Shown in pieces: positions 39,094 through 48,210 of a stretch of DNA of 64,000 nt. The translations under genes and the position numbers were made by a program. This DNA comes from Janthinobacterium fluminis (lineage in GTDB: Bacteria > Pseudomonadota > Gammaproteobacteria > Burkholderiales > Burkholderiaceae_D): NCBI RefSeq assembly GCF_028595325.1, contig NZ_JAQQXR010000002.1:186001-250000 (forward strand), in the 5' to 3' direction. Positions within the stretch are counted from its first letter, which is position 1. Every line of letters begins with the position of its first letter. A model generated the notes under the pieces. That model did not search any database. It was not told where the DNA came from and saw only the letters and a program-made list of their open reading frames with translations.

Positions 39094-40625
39094 AGCAAAT
39101 TCTGACCTTGATACGCTACGACCTGCGCAGCCAGTTGCGCGAGCGCGGCACGATACTGTTGCTGGCGCTGAGCCTGGCGCTGGCGCTGTTCGGCCTGTCC
39201 GAGGGCGCCCGCTTCGCGCGCCTTGGCGCGCAGGCGACGGCGGCGGCGTCGGCCCAGCAGGACGCCGCCCGCATCGACGCCGTCGCCCTGGCCGCGCGCT
39301 ATTTCGCCGCGCCGGCCGACGCCGCCCTGGCCGCCTTGCCGTGGTGGCGCAACCCGGCCGACGTGCGCGGCTACGCGTTTTACCAGCACGTCGGTTTCGC
39401 CGCCAAGCCGGCGGCGGCGGGCGCGCCGCTGGCCATCGCCCAGGCCGACGTGCTGCCGGCCTATGTGCGGGTGCGCGCCGAGTCGATGGAGTCGGTGCGC
39501 ACGGCCGTCGAGATCGAGCATCCGGCGCGGCTGGCCGCCGGCCGCTTCGACCTGCTGTTTTTCGTCGTCTACCTGTGGCCGCTGGTGTTGCTGACGCTGA
39601 CCTTGTCGGTGCTGACCCAGGAGCGCGAAAGCCGCCGCCTGCGCGCCTTGCAATTGCAGGGCGTCGGGCTGGGGCGCCTGCTGCTGGCGCAACTGCTGGC
39701 GCGCAGCCTGCTGGCCAGCGCGGCGCTGGTGGCGGCGGTGGCGCTGGCGGCCTTGCTGTCGGGCGCGCTGCCGCTGAACGGCGGCGCGGCGCTGGCGCTG
39801 CTGCTGTGGGGCGGCGCCGTGCTGTTGTACTCGCTGTTCTGGGCCGGCGTCGCCAGCGTCGTGTGCGCGCTGTGCCACACGCGCATGACGGCGGCCTTCG
39901 CCGGCTTCGGCGCCTGGCTGGTGCTGGCGATCCTGCTGCCGGGGGCGTTGACGACGGCGGTGCGGCTGGGCGCGCCGCTGCCGAGCCGGGAAAGCTATGT
40001 GCAGGCGATGCGCGACGCCAGCGACGTCGTCCAGGCCAACCGGCTCGGCTCGCTGGCGCGCTTCTACGACCAGCATCCGGAATGGAAGCCGGGCAGGACC
40101 GCGCTCGACAAGGTGTCGTCGAGCGTGACGCGCATCCACCGCGCACAAGAGCTGGAAAGGGCGCTGCTGCCGGTCGAACAAGCCTTCGACGGCGCGCGCC
40201 AGCGGCAGCAGCGGCTGTTCGGGCAACTGGCGGTGGCCAGCCCCGTCACGCTGGCCTACCAGGCGCTGGCCGAAATCGCCGGCAACGACAGCGCGCGCCA
40301 GCAGGCCTTCATCGGCGAGGTGCGGCTGCACCAGCTGCGCCTGCGTGACTTCTTCCAGAGCGCGATCCAGGAGGCGGCGCTGGGCGACGAATTGCAGGAG
40401 TGCGCGGCGACCTGCCTGGGCGGCTATGGTTTCCGCGCCTTCGACGCCGTGCCGCGTTTCCGCGCGTCCGCCGGCCTGGCGCAGACGCCGTTGCCGGCGC
40501 CGCGCGCCGGCGCGCTGGCGCTGTGGGCCGCCGTCCTGTTCGGGCTGGCCTTGCTGGCGCTGCGCCGCGCCGCGCCGGGGCGGCGGCGCGCGGCGGGCGA
40601 CTCCCCGCCGCGCAAGGAGCTTTGA
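39090..40625 (+). CDS. ABC-2 type permease, DUF3526-like (second of two)
   Basis: Membrane protein of 511 residues with the same architecture as its upstream neighbour: first helix about 18-38, large extracytoplasmic segment, motif QERESRRLRALQLQGVGL, central helix cluster, soluble segment with LERALLPVEQAFDGARQRQQ, and a terminal helix. The two probably form a heterodimeric channel driven by the ATPase at 36939. The ATG at 39090 overlaps the previous stop (ATGA). The family relation is by layout and motifs; transport direction is not determinable. Confidence 0.85.
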   Translation: MKQILTLIRYDLRSQLRERGTILLLALSLALALFGLSEGARFARLGAQATAAASAQQDAARIDAVALAARYFAAPADAALAALPWWRNPADVRGYAFYQHVGFAAKPAAAGAPLAIAQADVLPAYVRVRAESMESVRTAVEIEHPARLAAGRFDLLFFVVYLWPLVLLTLTLSVLTQERESRRLRALQLQGVGLGRLLLAQLLARSLLASAALVAAVALAALLSGALPLNGGAALALLLWGGAVLLYSLFWAGVASVVCALCHTRMTAAFAGFGAWLVLAILLPGALTTAVRLGAPLPSRESYVQAMRDASDVVQANRLGSLARFYDQHPEWKPGRTALDKVSSSVTRIHRAQELERALLPVEQAFDGARQRQQRLFGQLAVASPVTLAYQALAEIAGNDSARQQAFIGEVRLHQLRLRDFFQSAIQEAALGDELQECAATCLGGYGFRAFDAVPRFRASAGLAQTPLPAPRAGALALWAAVLFGLALLALRRAAPGRRRAAGDSPPRKEL

Positions 40626-40707
40626 GCGCGCCACGCTTGGGGGTAGAATTCCAGCCATTGCGGTGGCTGAAATGCTGGCCTGGATATCGCGCGGCGAAAG
40701 GGGCGGA

Positions 40708-41445
40708 ATGGGGATGCATATGCTGGTGCTGCTGCGGATCGCCAGCCCGTTGCTGCTGTGGGGCGGGGCTTGCCGCGCCGGCGACGCCGTGACGCTGTAT
40801 TACAACGAACGTCCGCCGTATCTGGTCGGCGCGCCGGACGGCGCCGTCAGCGGCCTGACGGCGACGCCGGCGGCGCGCGCCTTCCATGCCGCTGGCATGG
40901 ACGTGACGTGGGTGAAAACGCCGATCAACCGCCAGCTTGCGCTGTTGCGCGAAGGGGGGCCGCGTTGCACCGTGGGCTGGTTCAAAAACCCCGAGCGCGA
41001 GCGCTTCGCCCGCTTTTCCCGGCCGATTTACCGCGACCTGCCCACGGTCGCGCTGACCCGCAGCGATTTTTCGATCCGCCAGAAGCAGCCGCTGGAGAGC
41101 GCGCTGGCCACGCCCGGCATCCGCGTGCTGGTCAAGGAAAATTATTCCTACGGCGGCTACATCGACAACATCCTGCTGCGGGTCCACCCGGCCGTCACCA
41201 AGACCAGCGCCGAAAGCGTGAACATGATCGCCATGATCGATGCCCGGCGCGCCGACCTGATGTTCGTCGCCGAGGAAGAGGCGCAGTATTTGATCGGTTT
41301 GAGCGGCCTGAGCCAGCAAGGTTTCAGCGTCGTGCGCTTCGCCGACATGCCGGGCGGGGAGAGCCGCCATATCATGTGCAGCATGGACCTGCCGGAACAG
41401 TGGATGCGCCGGCTGGACCGCGAGATTCAAGTTCCCGAGCGATAA
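40708..41445 (+). CDS. Periplasmic amino-acid-type substrate-binding protein
   Basis: A 245-residue protein starting MGMHMLVLLRIASPLLLWGG, a signal peptide cleaved near ACRAGDA, then VTLYYNERPPYLVGAPDGAVSGLT, the typical first strand and ligand loop of family-3-like binding proteins (PF00497 type). The rest fits, including RYDL-style strands and FVAEEEAQYLIG. The start at 40708 follows a GGGGCGG stretch; a start at 40672 is possible. It lies 82 bases after the second permease. It could be the operon's last gene or an independent sensor-like binding protein. Ligand unknown. Confidence 0.8.
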   Translation: MGMHMLVLLRIASPLLLWGGACRAGDAVTLYYNERPPYLVGAPDGAVSGLTATPAARAFHAAGMDVTWVKTPINRQLALLREGGPRCTVGWFKNPERERFARFSRPIYRDLPTVALTRSDFSIRQKQPLESALATPGIRVLVKENYSYGGYIDNILLRVHPAVTKTSAESVNMIAMIDARRADLMFVAEEEAQYLIGLSGLSQQGFSVVRFADMPGGESRHIMCSMDLPEQWMRRLDREIQVPER

Positions 41446-41473
41446 TGCTGACGCCCTTTATCAAATAGCTGCC

Positions 41474-41945
41474 ATGCAAACTCCAAACTCACACATGCAG
41501 TCAGCGGCTGTCGCAGCGAGCGCGCTTTTTTGCTGCATCGCCTTTCACCTTTGCGATGCAGTTGCGGCGGCACCGGCATCAGTGCCTCTCACGTGCCCTG
41601 CATCGATACCAATATCATCATCGCCGCCGAAGTCCGGTCCGCAAGGCTGGACAGTCTACGTTGCCTCCGAGCTGTATCTAAATTCAGCGGCCCCGATTGG
41701 CGGGCCGCCCGAGATGCATGCCGACCTGGCGGACTACACGTCGAAGCCGGGCAAGAAGCAATGGTCGTACACCTACGACCTCGACCGCGAATTTTCGGAT
41801 GGGAAATGGCTGGAGTGCGGATACGGGACCCACAACGAAATCACTTTATCGCAGCGGATGCCTGACTCCATAAAGTCGTGCATCTTCGTTTATCGTAAGG
41901 GGGGACAAGGCCGGACAGCACGACATCAAAATCGACTGCCGCTAA
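41474..41945 (+). pseudogene. STY0301-like secreted protein broken by a frameshift in a G6 run
   Basis: The open frame (to 41959) reads a signal peptide (ending DAVAAAP), then CPASI, GWTVYVASELYLNSA and WLECGYG, and afterwards a nonsense tail. Removing one G from the six-G run at 41899-41904 restores a natural ending, DKAGQHDIKIDCR, with a stop at 41943-41945. The restored 156-residue protein resembles the STY0301 family: paired Cys and a final CxY/CR-type end. The change may be a sequencing error, decay or a phase-variable switch; the sequence alone cannot decide. Confidence 0.65.
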
Positions 41946-42028
41946 TGTTTTTTGGATAAGCAGGTGCTGTCCACGAGGCCAGGCAACACTCCCGGTTCCG
42001 CGCCCAGCCGCAAGCGGGTGCCCAAAAG

Positions 42029-42063
42029 AAAAAAAGGCTACAAGCCGAAGCGTGTAACCTTTT
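42029..42063 (-). terminator. Intrinsic terminator at the left island boundary
   Basis: On the minus strand the stem AAAAGGTTACA pairs with TGTAGCCTTTT with one mismatch and is followed by a seven-T run. It sits just past the tRNA-His 3'-end copy at 42072-42099. That is where the terminator of the original, uninterrupted tRNA gene would have been. Confidence 0.7.
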
Positions 42064-42071
42064 GATTTTCT

Positions 42072-42099
42072 TACTAATTCTCTTGGGTGCCTGATGGGG
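42072..42099. repeat. Probable attachment-site copy (distal att) of tRNA-His 3' end
   Basis: This 28-base stretch matches 44928-44955 at 25 of 28 positions in the same orientation. The shared segment covers the tRNA-His 3' end plus TACTAATTCT of its downstream flank. It is the displaced tRNA end expected after site-specific integration into tRNA-His. The differences suggest an old event. Confidence 0.7.
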
Positions 42100-42121
42100 G
42101 GCCACTGGCCACTCGAGAACC

Positions 42122-42280
42122 CCCAATGCCCGCAAGGCGCCTAAATTGCTGAAACACAGTTCTGTACGGCGCATTGCGCTACAAGTTGCACGGATCGGCA
42201 AGCTTTTGCTGCCGAAAGGTAAGTTCGAATTGCCCGGCTATTTCCCCCTCGCTATGCTCAATGGCCGTGTATCTGAATAG
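42122..42280 (+). pseudogene. C-terminal gene fragment, possibly transposase
   Basis: Open without a start codon. It reads VRRIALQVARIGKLLLPKGK and ends LAMLNGRVSE at TAG 42278-42280. The basic helix pattern suggests a transposase C-terminus, but I do not recognise it. It lies just inside the island boundary. Confidence 0.35.
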
Positions 42281-42515
42281 GCGGTAATGAACTGGCGCTG
42301 GCCCCGGCAGGGAGAGCAATCAGTATCGTCGCACTGCTGTCCCAGCAAGCAATTTCAAAAAAGGCGCCGTTCAACTGAGGCGCTGCATCCTTTCCGTTCC
42401 AGTAATTGGGATTTCCTTCGACATAGGGCGCGGCCGATACTGCCGAACGAAATCCTATCGGTACCGCGCTGAAGACCGCCCAGATAAACTGTAGTTTATG
42501 CTCCTGGACCAAGGT
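42258..42515 (-). pseudogene. C-terminal fragment of an unknown gene, cut by the IS remnant
   Basis: Read on the minus strand, protein-like sequence runs AVPIGFRSAVSAAPYVEGNP, then YWNGKDAAPQLNGAFFEIAC, and ends SLPPIQIHGH. Its 5' part is replaced by the IS481 remnant at 42516. The composition looks like a real secretion- or effector-related protein tail, but the family is unknown. It overlaps the 42122-42280 fragment by 23 bases. Confidence 0.4.
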
Positions 42516-42749
42516 TTCCTGCGTCGGCTCAAGCTGGCGTCGCCGGTCAAGATGTTGCAGCAAACCTGCTTCGATAGCCGGGCCGACCTGGAGGCGACTT
42601 TGCTCAACTACCTGAAGCTTTACAGCCACCACATTCCCCAACGCGCCATCGGCGCCAAAACGCCCATTCAGGCGCTCAAAGAATGGCAGGATCGAAAGCC
42701 GGAATTATTCGCTAAACGCGTCTATGATCAAACGGGACTGGACATCTAA
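42516..42749 (+). pseudogene. IS481-family transposase remnant with internal deletion
   Basis: It reads FLRRLKLASPVK, then jumps to LQQTCFDSRADLEATLLNYL and on to DRKPELFAKRVYDQTGLDI. Both parts match the transposase at 56002-56977, but roughly 195 bases of the DDE core (including the TDNG and VERFNG motifs) are missing. It cannot be active. Some residues differ from the other copy, so the two are not recent duplicates. Confidence 0.8.
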
Positions 42750-42874
42750 AAGGTCTTAGCCAATTCGACTTTGAAACTGTTCCAGTAAACGAAGGTACCA
42801 TTTACCAAAAGGGTCGCCCCACCGATGCGGGTCATTTAGTTAGTGGGCATCTTCGATATATCCAAACGGTATAA
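42750..42874 (+). pseudogene. C-terminal fragment of an unknown gene after the IS remnant
   Basis: An open frame without its own start reads QFDFETVPVNEGTIYQKGRP and ends GHLVSGHLRYIQTV at TAA 42872-42874. It is AT-richer than the core genome. It looks like the tail of a gene truncated by the IS element. Family unknown. Confidence 0.4.
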
Positions 42875-43022
42875 GGCTGGCAGTTGCCGGCCAATAGCAG
42901 CCGGTCGGCGATGTGACAATTTGTGCATTTTTTCTATAGTGCCTCCCGTTACAATATTTCAGCCATGCCTCTTAAAATGGCATCATGTATGGACCACAAG
43001 AAAAATCATAACTAGGAAAACC

Positions 43023-44297
43023 ATGGGAACCTACACCGACAAAATTCCTCAAAATAAAAGCCCATCAACGGTACATGGGGCTACGCAAAAGCACGGTGGT
43101 GGCGGATCAATTTCTCAGTTCGTGGATGAGCGCCCCGCAGCGCTTGCGCAACGAAAACTACAAGAGTTAGCAAACAGCAATTCACGTGTCGCGTCGTTGA
43201 GAGCCTACCAGCACATGGCAAATGATCATGCTGTACGGCAAAGGCAAGCTATCCAGGGCAAGCAAGGATTGGTACAGCGTCGACCTTGGGAAGACGCTCA
43301 AAACCACGGAGAGAAAGCATGGGAAGATGTCAAAAGATCATGGCTATATTTCCCCGGACAGAAAACAATCAACAAGCTAGCGGAGAAAAATAGTGTAATC
43401 GAATCACTTTCGGACAGTAGAGTGCTTGAAATCGAAAATGAGATAAAAATTGACGCGGAAATCAAGAAGCAACCACTGAAGGGCGCCGTAGAGAAAGGCC
43501 AGGGTTATAGAGGGATGATGGAAGCGTCGGTATTGGCACTTTGGGCCAATATACCTGACACGGACAGGGCCAAGTGGGATGAAAATTTCATAAATGATTA
43601 TTTTCCATATCTGGTGCTCGATGAGCCATCATCAGAATTCGATATCGCATTATATCAAATGCTCAGGAATGAGTGTACTGTCGAATCGGTGTGGAACAAG
43701 CATAATATTAAAATTCAAGAATTGTTGCCAAATATCGTATCCGTTGACAATCTCGATGAATGGAAAGAGGGGCAGCCAATTCCTTTGCCAGGAGCTGAGT
43801 ATGGGGAAAAGGAATTTAAAGTGGGATGGAAGGGGAGCGCGGTTGTCAATGCAGTCAGACGTGGCGATAACGAAAGTGGGCTTAAAGGAAAACAGAAATT
43901 CGGAGAATATACCGGCCATTATGATCTTGGTGCTGGCTGGTTAAAAGCGGAAGGCAGTTATCGTGAAGGCGACAGCTTGCAGCAAAACGAGATTATCTAC
44001 CAGATATGGCGAGCCGCTCATAATAATGAGAATCTGGACATGAACGATGCGTCGCAGAGGATGCCATTGCGCCGCATCATAAGAAACCATGTGGTTAACA
44101 AGGAGTCCAGACCAATTCTGGAAAATCTGGTTGATGGGCAATATGCTTTTGATTCTCCCGAATATGACATATTGGCTTCAACGCCCAATGTGAGAGCCAC
44201 CTTGTTTCTAGTGAAGGACCGCGGAAAAGAGTTGGGGATCACTGGGATATCAAAGGTGGAATTTAAGAGTCCCGACGTTATTATATATTTCACTTAA
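43023..44297 (+). CDS. Putative effector/toxin with DUF4157-type N-terminal leader
   Basis: A 424-residue protein of unknown activity. Residues 32-86 read QFVDERPAALAQRKLQELAN, then SLRAYQHMANDHAVRQRQ, and end VQRR. This leader pattern (FVDxRPxAxAQRKLQ ... MAxN ... QRR) is one I know from proteins carrying DUF4157 metallopeptidase-like domains and extracellular contractile injection system cargo. Here no DUF4157 HExxH segment follows; residues 90-424 have no domain I recognise and end KVEFKSPDVIIYFT. There is no signal peptide. The ATG at 43023 follows AGGA. The gene is clearly AT-richer than its surroundings and sits in the tRNA-His island. Toxin or injected effector is inference. Confidence 0.6.
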   Translation: MGTYTDKIPQNKSPSTVHGATQKHGGGGSISQFVDERPAALAQRKLQELANSNSRVASLRAYQHMANDHAVRQRQAIQGKQGLVQRRPWEDAQNHGEKAWEDVKRSWLYFPGQKTINKLAEKNSVIESLSDSRVLEIENEIKIDAEIKKQPLKGAVEKGQGYRGMMEASVLALWANIPDTDRAKWDENFINDYFPYLVLDEPSSEFDIALYQMLRNECTVESVWNKHNIKIQELLPNIVSVDNLDEWKEGQPIPLPGAEYGEKEFKVGWKGSAVVNAVRRGDNESGLKGKQKFGEYTGHYDLGAGWLKAEGSYREGDSLQQNEIIYQIWRAAHNNENLDMNDASQRMPLRRIIRNHVVNKESRPILENLVDGQYAFDSPEYDILASTPNVRATLFLVKDRGKELGITGISKVEFKSPDVIIYFT

Positions 44298-44302
44298 CTC
44301 GG

Positions 44303-44833
44303 CTATTTCAGCCACCTATCAGCTAACGCGGTCTGGTTTGGATCAAAATCCAAACCACACATGTAGAGGAAACCCTGTAGTGCGGGAAAAATGGGCACAG
44401 TCTTCCCCCATGTAAGCATGCGACCGAACTCCTCTTGCTGAGAGGTCAGTTTTTCACCTAGTTCATCGAACTCGTCGTCTTCCAGGCCCTCCTAGTGTTG
44501 CTTTTAATTAACTAAAAGCACTTGGCGGACCCAAAACCTGGCGGTGCTTTAGAGCTGCCCGTCGCTCAGAGTGCTGATGCGCTTAGCGGCCAGAGAGGCC
44601 CGGCTCAGGTCCAGGCGTTCGCGTGCTTGAGCAAACTCGGCGTCGATTCGGGCGAGTTCGGCATGAGACCGGGCTTTGGCCTCGCGACGGTCTGATGTTC
44701 CGAGGCTCCGGGTGATGTGGGTTTTATTAGGGTATGCTAACCGCAGGGCGGCCGGGATGCGTCGGCGCACGTACTTGATGTCGTTTTCGCCGCGTTCATA
44801 AAGATATGGTCCGATTGCTTTCATGTCCGTCAC
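44303..44833 (-). pseudogene. Broken tyrosine integrase (DUF6538-type N-terminus)
   Basis: The first part (44833-44549) reads ERGENDIKYVRRRIPAALRL and TRSLGTSDRREAKARSH, typical of the N-terminal arm-binding region of phage-like tyrosine integrases. A stop follows LSDGQL. After about 60 degenerate bases, with a TGCTTTTA/TAAAAGCA hairpin, the homology resumes in another segment: GLEDDEFDELGEKL, then PALQGFLYMCGLDFD, stopping at TAG 44303-44305. The catalytic R-H-R-Y domain is missing. It starts about 100 bases from tRNA-His, the usual position for an island integrase, and is certainly inactive. Confidence 0.8.
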
Positions 44834-44881
44834 TCCTGGGTGTGTTACAGACCGTATAGCAAGTAAAACGCCGCATAATGC

Positions 44882-44918
44882 AAAAAAAACGCCAGTTTTC
44901 CTTAGAAAACAAGCGTTT
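44882..44918 (-). terminator. Intrinsic terminator of tRNA-His
   Basis: On the minus strand AAACGC..GTTTTC, a TAAG loop and GAAAAC..GCGTTT with a T run end the tRNA-His transcript about 20 bases past CCA. This version arrived with the island; the original terminator is probably the one at 42029-42063. Confidence 0.75.
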
Positions 44919-44927
44919 ATTTTGAAG

Positions 44928-44955
44928 TACTAATTCTGTGGGGTGGCTGATGGGG
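44928..44955. repeat. Probable attachment-site copy (proximal att) in tRNA-His 3' end
   Basis: Partner of the 28-base repeat at 42072-42099 (25/28 identical, same orientation). It includes the last bases of the functional tRNA-His with its CCA. The two repeats bracket about 2.9 kb of foreign DNA. Confidence 0.7.
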
Positions 44956-45015
44956 CTCGAACCCACGACAACAGGAATCACAATCCTGGACTCTACCAAC
45001 TGAGCTACAGCCACC
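44939..45015 (-). tRNA. tRNA-His (anticodon GTG)
   Basis: The minus strand folds as a cloverleaf: acceptor GGTGGCTG/CAGCCACC (with the extra -1 G expected for tRNA-His), D-arm AGCTCAGTTGGTAGAG, anticodon loop with GTG, T-arm GTGGGTTCGAGCCCCAT, and encoded CCA. It has a perfect sigma-70 promoter upstream (45059-45087). An integrase remnant and att-like repeats show its 3' end was used as an integration site. Confidence 0.95.
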
Positions 45016-45058
45016 ACTGATCTAACGTTTGTCTCGGTGTTTCCTAGACAGGTGCCGA

Positions 45059-45087
45059 ATTATACAAACTTCTCCGCGATCGTGCAA
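45059..45087 (-). promoter_or_regulatory. Sigma-70 promoter of tRNA-His
   Basis: On the minus strand TTGCAC (45087-45082), a 17-base spacer and TATAAT (45064-45059) lie about 45 bases before the mature tRNA 5' end. It partly follows the end of murI. Confidence 0.8.
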
Positions 45088-45105
45088 ATCTAAATGCAGC
45101 ATCTT

Positions 45106-45966
<861 letters not shown>

Positions 45967-46029
45967 GTGTGTCTTCGCAAAAGGCCGCGCCCGCCATGGG
46001 GCGGGCGCGGCCGGGTAACGGAGGCCGCC

Positions 46030-47571
46030 TCAGGCGACGGCGACCGGGATCTTGCCGAGGCTGTTCAGCGTCTCGATCTTCGCCTGCCATTCCTTCGGAC
46101 CGGTGTTGTGCACCGACGTGCCGGTCGAGTCGACGGCCACCGTCACCGGCATGTCGACGACGTCGAACTCGTAGATCGCTTCCATGCCGAGGTCGTGGAA
46201 GCCGACCACCTTGGCCGTCTTGATCGCCTTCGACACCAGGTAGGCGGCGCCGCCGACGGCCATCAGGTAGGCCGACTGGTGCTGCTTGATCGACTCGATG
46301 GCGGCCGGGCCGCGCTCGGCCTTGCCGATCATGGCGATCAGGCCGGTTTTTTCCAGCATCATGTCGGTGAAGCCGTCCATGCGCGTGGCCGTCGTCGGGC
46401 CGGCCGGGCCGACGGCTTCGTCGCGCACCGGATCGACCGGGCCGACGTAGTAGATGGCGCGGTTGGCGAAGTCCACCGGCAGGCTTTCGCCCTTGGCCAG
46501 CATGTCCTGGATGCGCTTGTGCGCGGCGTCGCGGCCGGTCAGCATCTTGCCGTTCAGCAGCAGGGTCTGGCCCGGCTTCCACGCCGCCACTTCTGCCTTG
46601 CTCAGGGTGTCGAGGTTGACGCGCTGCGATTTTTCCGTGTCGGCGGTCCAGTGCACGTCAGGCCACGACGACAGCGCCGGCGGCTCGATGTAGCTGGCGC
46701 CGGAGCCGTCGAGGACGAAGTGGGCGTGGCGCGTGGCGGCGCAGTTCGGGATCATCGCCACCGGCTTGGAGGCGGCGTGGGTCGGGTGCATCATGATTTT
46801 GACGTCGAGCACGGTGGTCAGGCCGCCCAGGCCCTGGGCGCCTATGCCCAGCGCGTTGATCTTGTCGCACAACTCGATGCGCAGCTCCTCGGTCTTGTTT
46901 TGCGGGCCGCGCTTTTTCAGGTCGAACATGTCGATGTCGTCCATCAGCACTTCCTTGGCCATCAGCATGGCCTTTTCGGCGGTGCCGCCGATGCCGATGC
47001 CCAGCATGCCGGGCGGGCACCAGCCGGCGCCCATCAGCGGCACCGTCTTCATGACCCAGTCCACCAGCGAGTCGGAGGGGTTGAGCATGACGAATTTCGA
47101 CTTGTTCTCCGAGCCGCCGCCCTTGGCCGCGACCTTGACGTCGACGGTGTTGCCGGCGACCAGCTCCATGTGCACCACGGCCGGCGTGTTGTCCTTGGTG
47201 TTCTTGCGCTCGAAGTGCGGGTCGGCGACGATCGAGGCGCGCAGCTTGTTGTCCTCGAAATTGTAGGCGCGCCGCACGCCCTCGTTGACGGCGTCGGTGA
47301 CGGTGCCGCTGAAACCCTCGAAGCGCACGCCCATGCCGATCTTCAGGAAGACGTTGACGATGCCGGTGTCCTGGCAGATCGGACGCTTGCCCTCGGCGCA
47401 CATGCGCGAGTTCGTCAGGATCTGCGCGATCGCATCCTTGGCGGCCGGGCTCTGCTCGGACGCGTAGGCGCGCGCCAGGTGCTCAATGTAATCGGCCGGA
47501 TGGTAATAGCTGATGTACTGCAGCGCGGCGGCGACGGATTCGATCAGGTCTTCTTGCTTTATGATGGTCAT
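46030..47571 (-). CDS. fumA: Fumarate hydratase, class I (iron-sulfur)
   Basis: Hydrates fumarate to malate in the TCA cycle; an oxygen-sensitive [4Fe-4S] enzyme of 513 residues. The three cluster Cys are in KRPICQDTG (Cys66), PNCAATRHAHF and GAGWCPPGMLG. The C-terminal tartrate-dehydratase-like beta domain shows GKMLTGRDAAHKRI and the closing YEFDVVDMPVTVAVDSTG. The ATG at 47571 follows GAGAACACC. It lies 27 bases after the UPF0114 gene. Confidence 0.95.
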   Translation of the reverse strand: MTIIKQEDLIESVAAALQYISYYHPADYIEHLARAYASEQSPAAKDAIAQILTNSRMCAEGKRPICQDTGIVNVFLKIGMGVRFEGFSGTVTDAVNEGVRRAYNFEDNKLRASIVADPHFERKNTKDNTPAVVHMELVAGNTVDVKVAAKGGGSENKSKFVMLNPSDSLVDWVMKTVPLMGAGWCPPGMLGIGIGGTAEKAMLMAKEVLMDDIDMFDLKKRGPQNKTEELRIELCDKINALGIGAQGLGGLTTVLDVKIMMHPTHAASKPVAMIPNCAATRHAHFVLDGSGASYIEPPALSSWPDVHWTADTEKSQRVNLDTLSKAEVAAWKPGQTLLLNGKMLTGRDAAHKRIQDMLAKGESLPVDFANRAIYYVGPVDPVRDEAVGPAGPTTATRMDGFTDMMLEKTGLIAMIGKAERGPAAIESIKQHQSAYLMAVGGAAYLVSKAIKTAKVVGFHDLGMEAIYEFDVVDMPVTVAVDSTGTSVHNTGPKEWQAKIETLNSLGKIPVAVA

Positions 47572-47598
47572 GGTGTTCTCGCAGTGGGAAGTCGGGTA

Positions 47599-48210
47599 TT
47601 AATGAGGCTTGGTTTCGTTTTGGGTGCCAACCATGATGCGGTCGGTGTAGGCGATGGCCAGCGCCGACAGCAGGAAGACCACGTGGATGACGGTTTGCGC
47701 GATCAGCGTCTGGCCGTCGTAGGCCTTGGCGTTGATGAAGGTTTTCAGCAGGTGGATCGAGGAGATGCCGATGATGGCCATCGCCAGCTTGGTCTTGAGC
47801 ACGGAGGCGTTAACGTGCGACAGCCACTCCGGCTGGTCCGGGTGCTCGTCGAGGTACATGCGCGAGACGAAGGTTTCGTAGCCGCCGATGATGACCATGA
47901 TCAGCAGGTTGGAGATCATGACGACGTCGATCAGGCCCAGCACGACGAGCATGATGGTCGATTCGTTGAGCTTGGTCGGGGCGACGCCGCCCGGCACGGC
48001 GACGGCCTGGAAGATGTGCTGCAGCGCCGCCTCGTTGCCCATCACGGCGCCGATCAAGTCCTTCAGCTCGACCCAGAAATGGTAGACGTAGACGCATTGC
48101 GCAAGAATCAGGCCCAGATACAGGGGCAATTGCAACCAGCGCGTCATGAAAATGAAGGCTGGCAGCGGTCGTAGTTTGGCCGGTTGCCTCGTCTGTTGCG
48201 GGACTGTCAT
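47599..48210 (-). CDS. UPF0114/YqhA-family inner-membrane protein
   Basis: A 203-residue membrane protein with about four helices: LPLYLGLILAQCVYVYHFWV, MLVVLGLIDVVMISNLLIMV, LKTKLAMAIIGISSIHLLK and a C-terminal IHVVFLLSALAIAYTDRIM. These match the YqhA/TIGR00645 family. The molecular function is unknown. Start at 48210 after GGAG. It is the first gene of the fumA-murI unit, an arrangement I associate with Burkholderiales. Confidence 0.9.
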   Translation of the reverse strand: MTVPQQTRQPAKLRPLPAFIFMTRWLQLPLYLGLILAQCVYVYHFWVELKDLIGAVMGNEAALQHIFQAVAVPGGVAPTKLNESTIMLVVLGLIDVVMISNLLIMVIIGGYETFVSRMYLDEHPDQPEWLSHVNASVLKTKLAMAIIGISSIHLLKTFINAKAYDGQTLIAQTVIHVVFLLSALAIAYTDRIMVGTQNETKPH

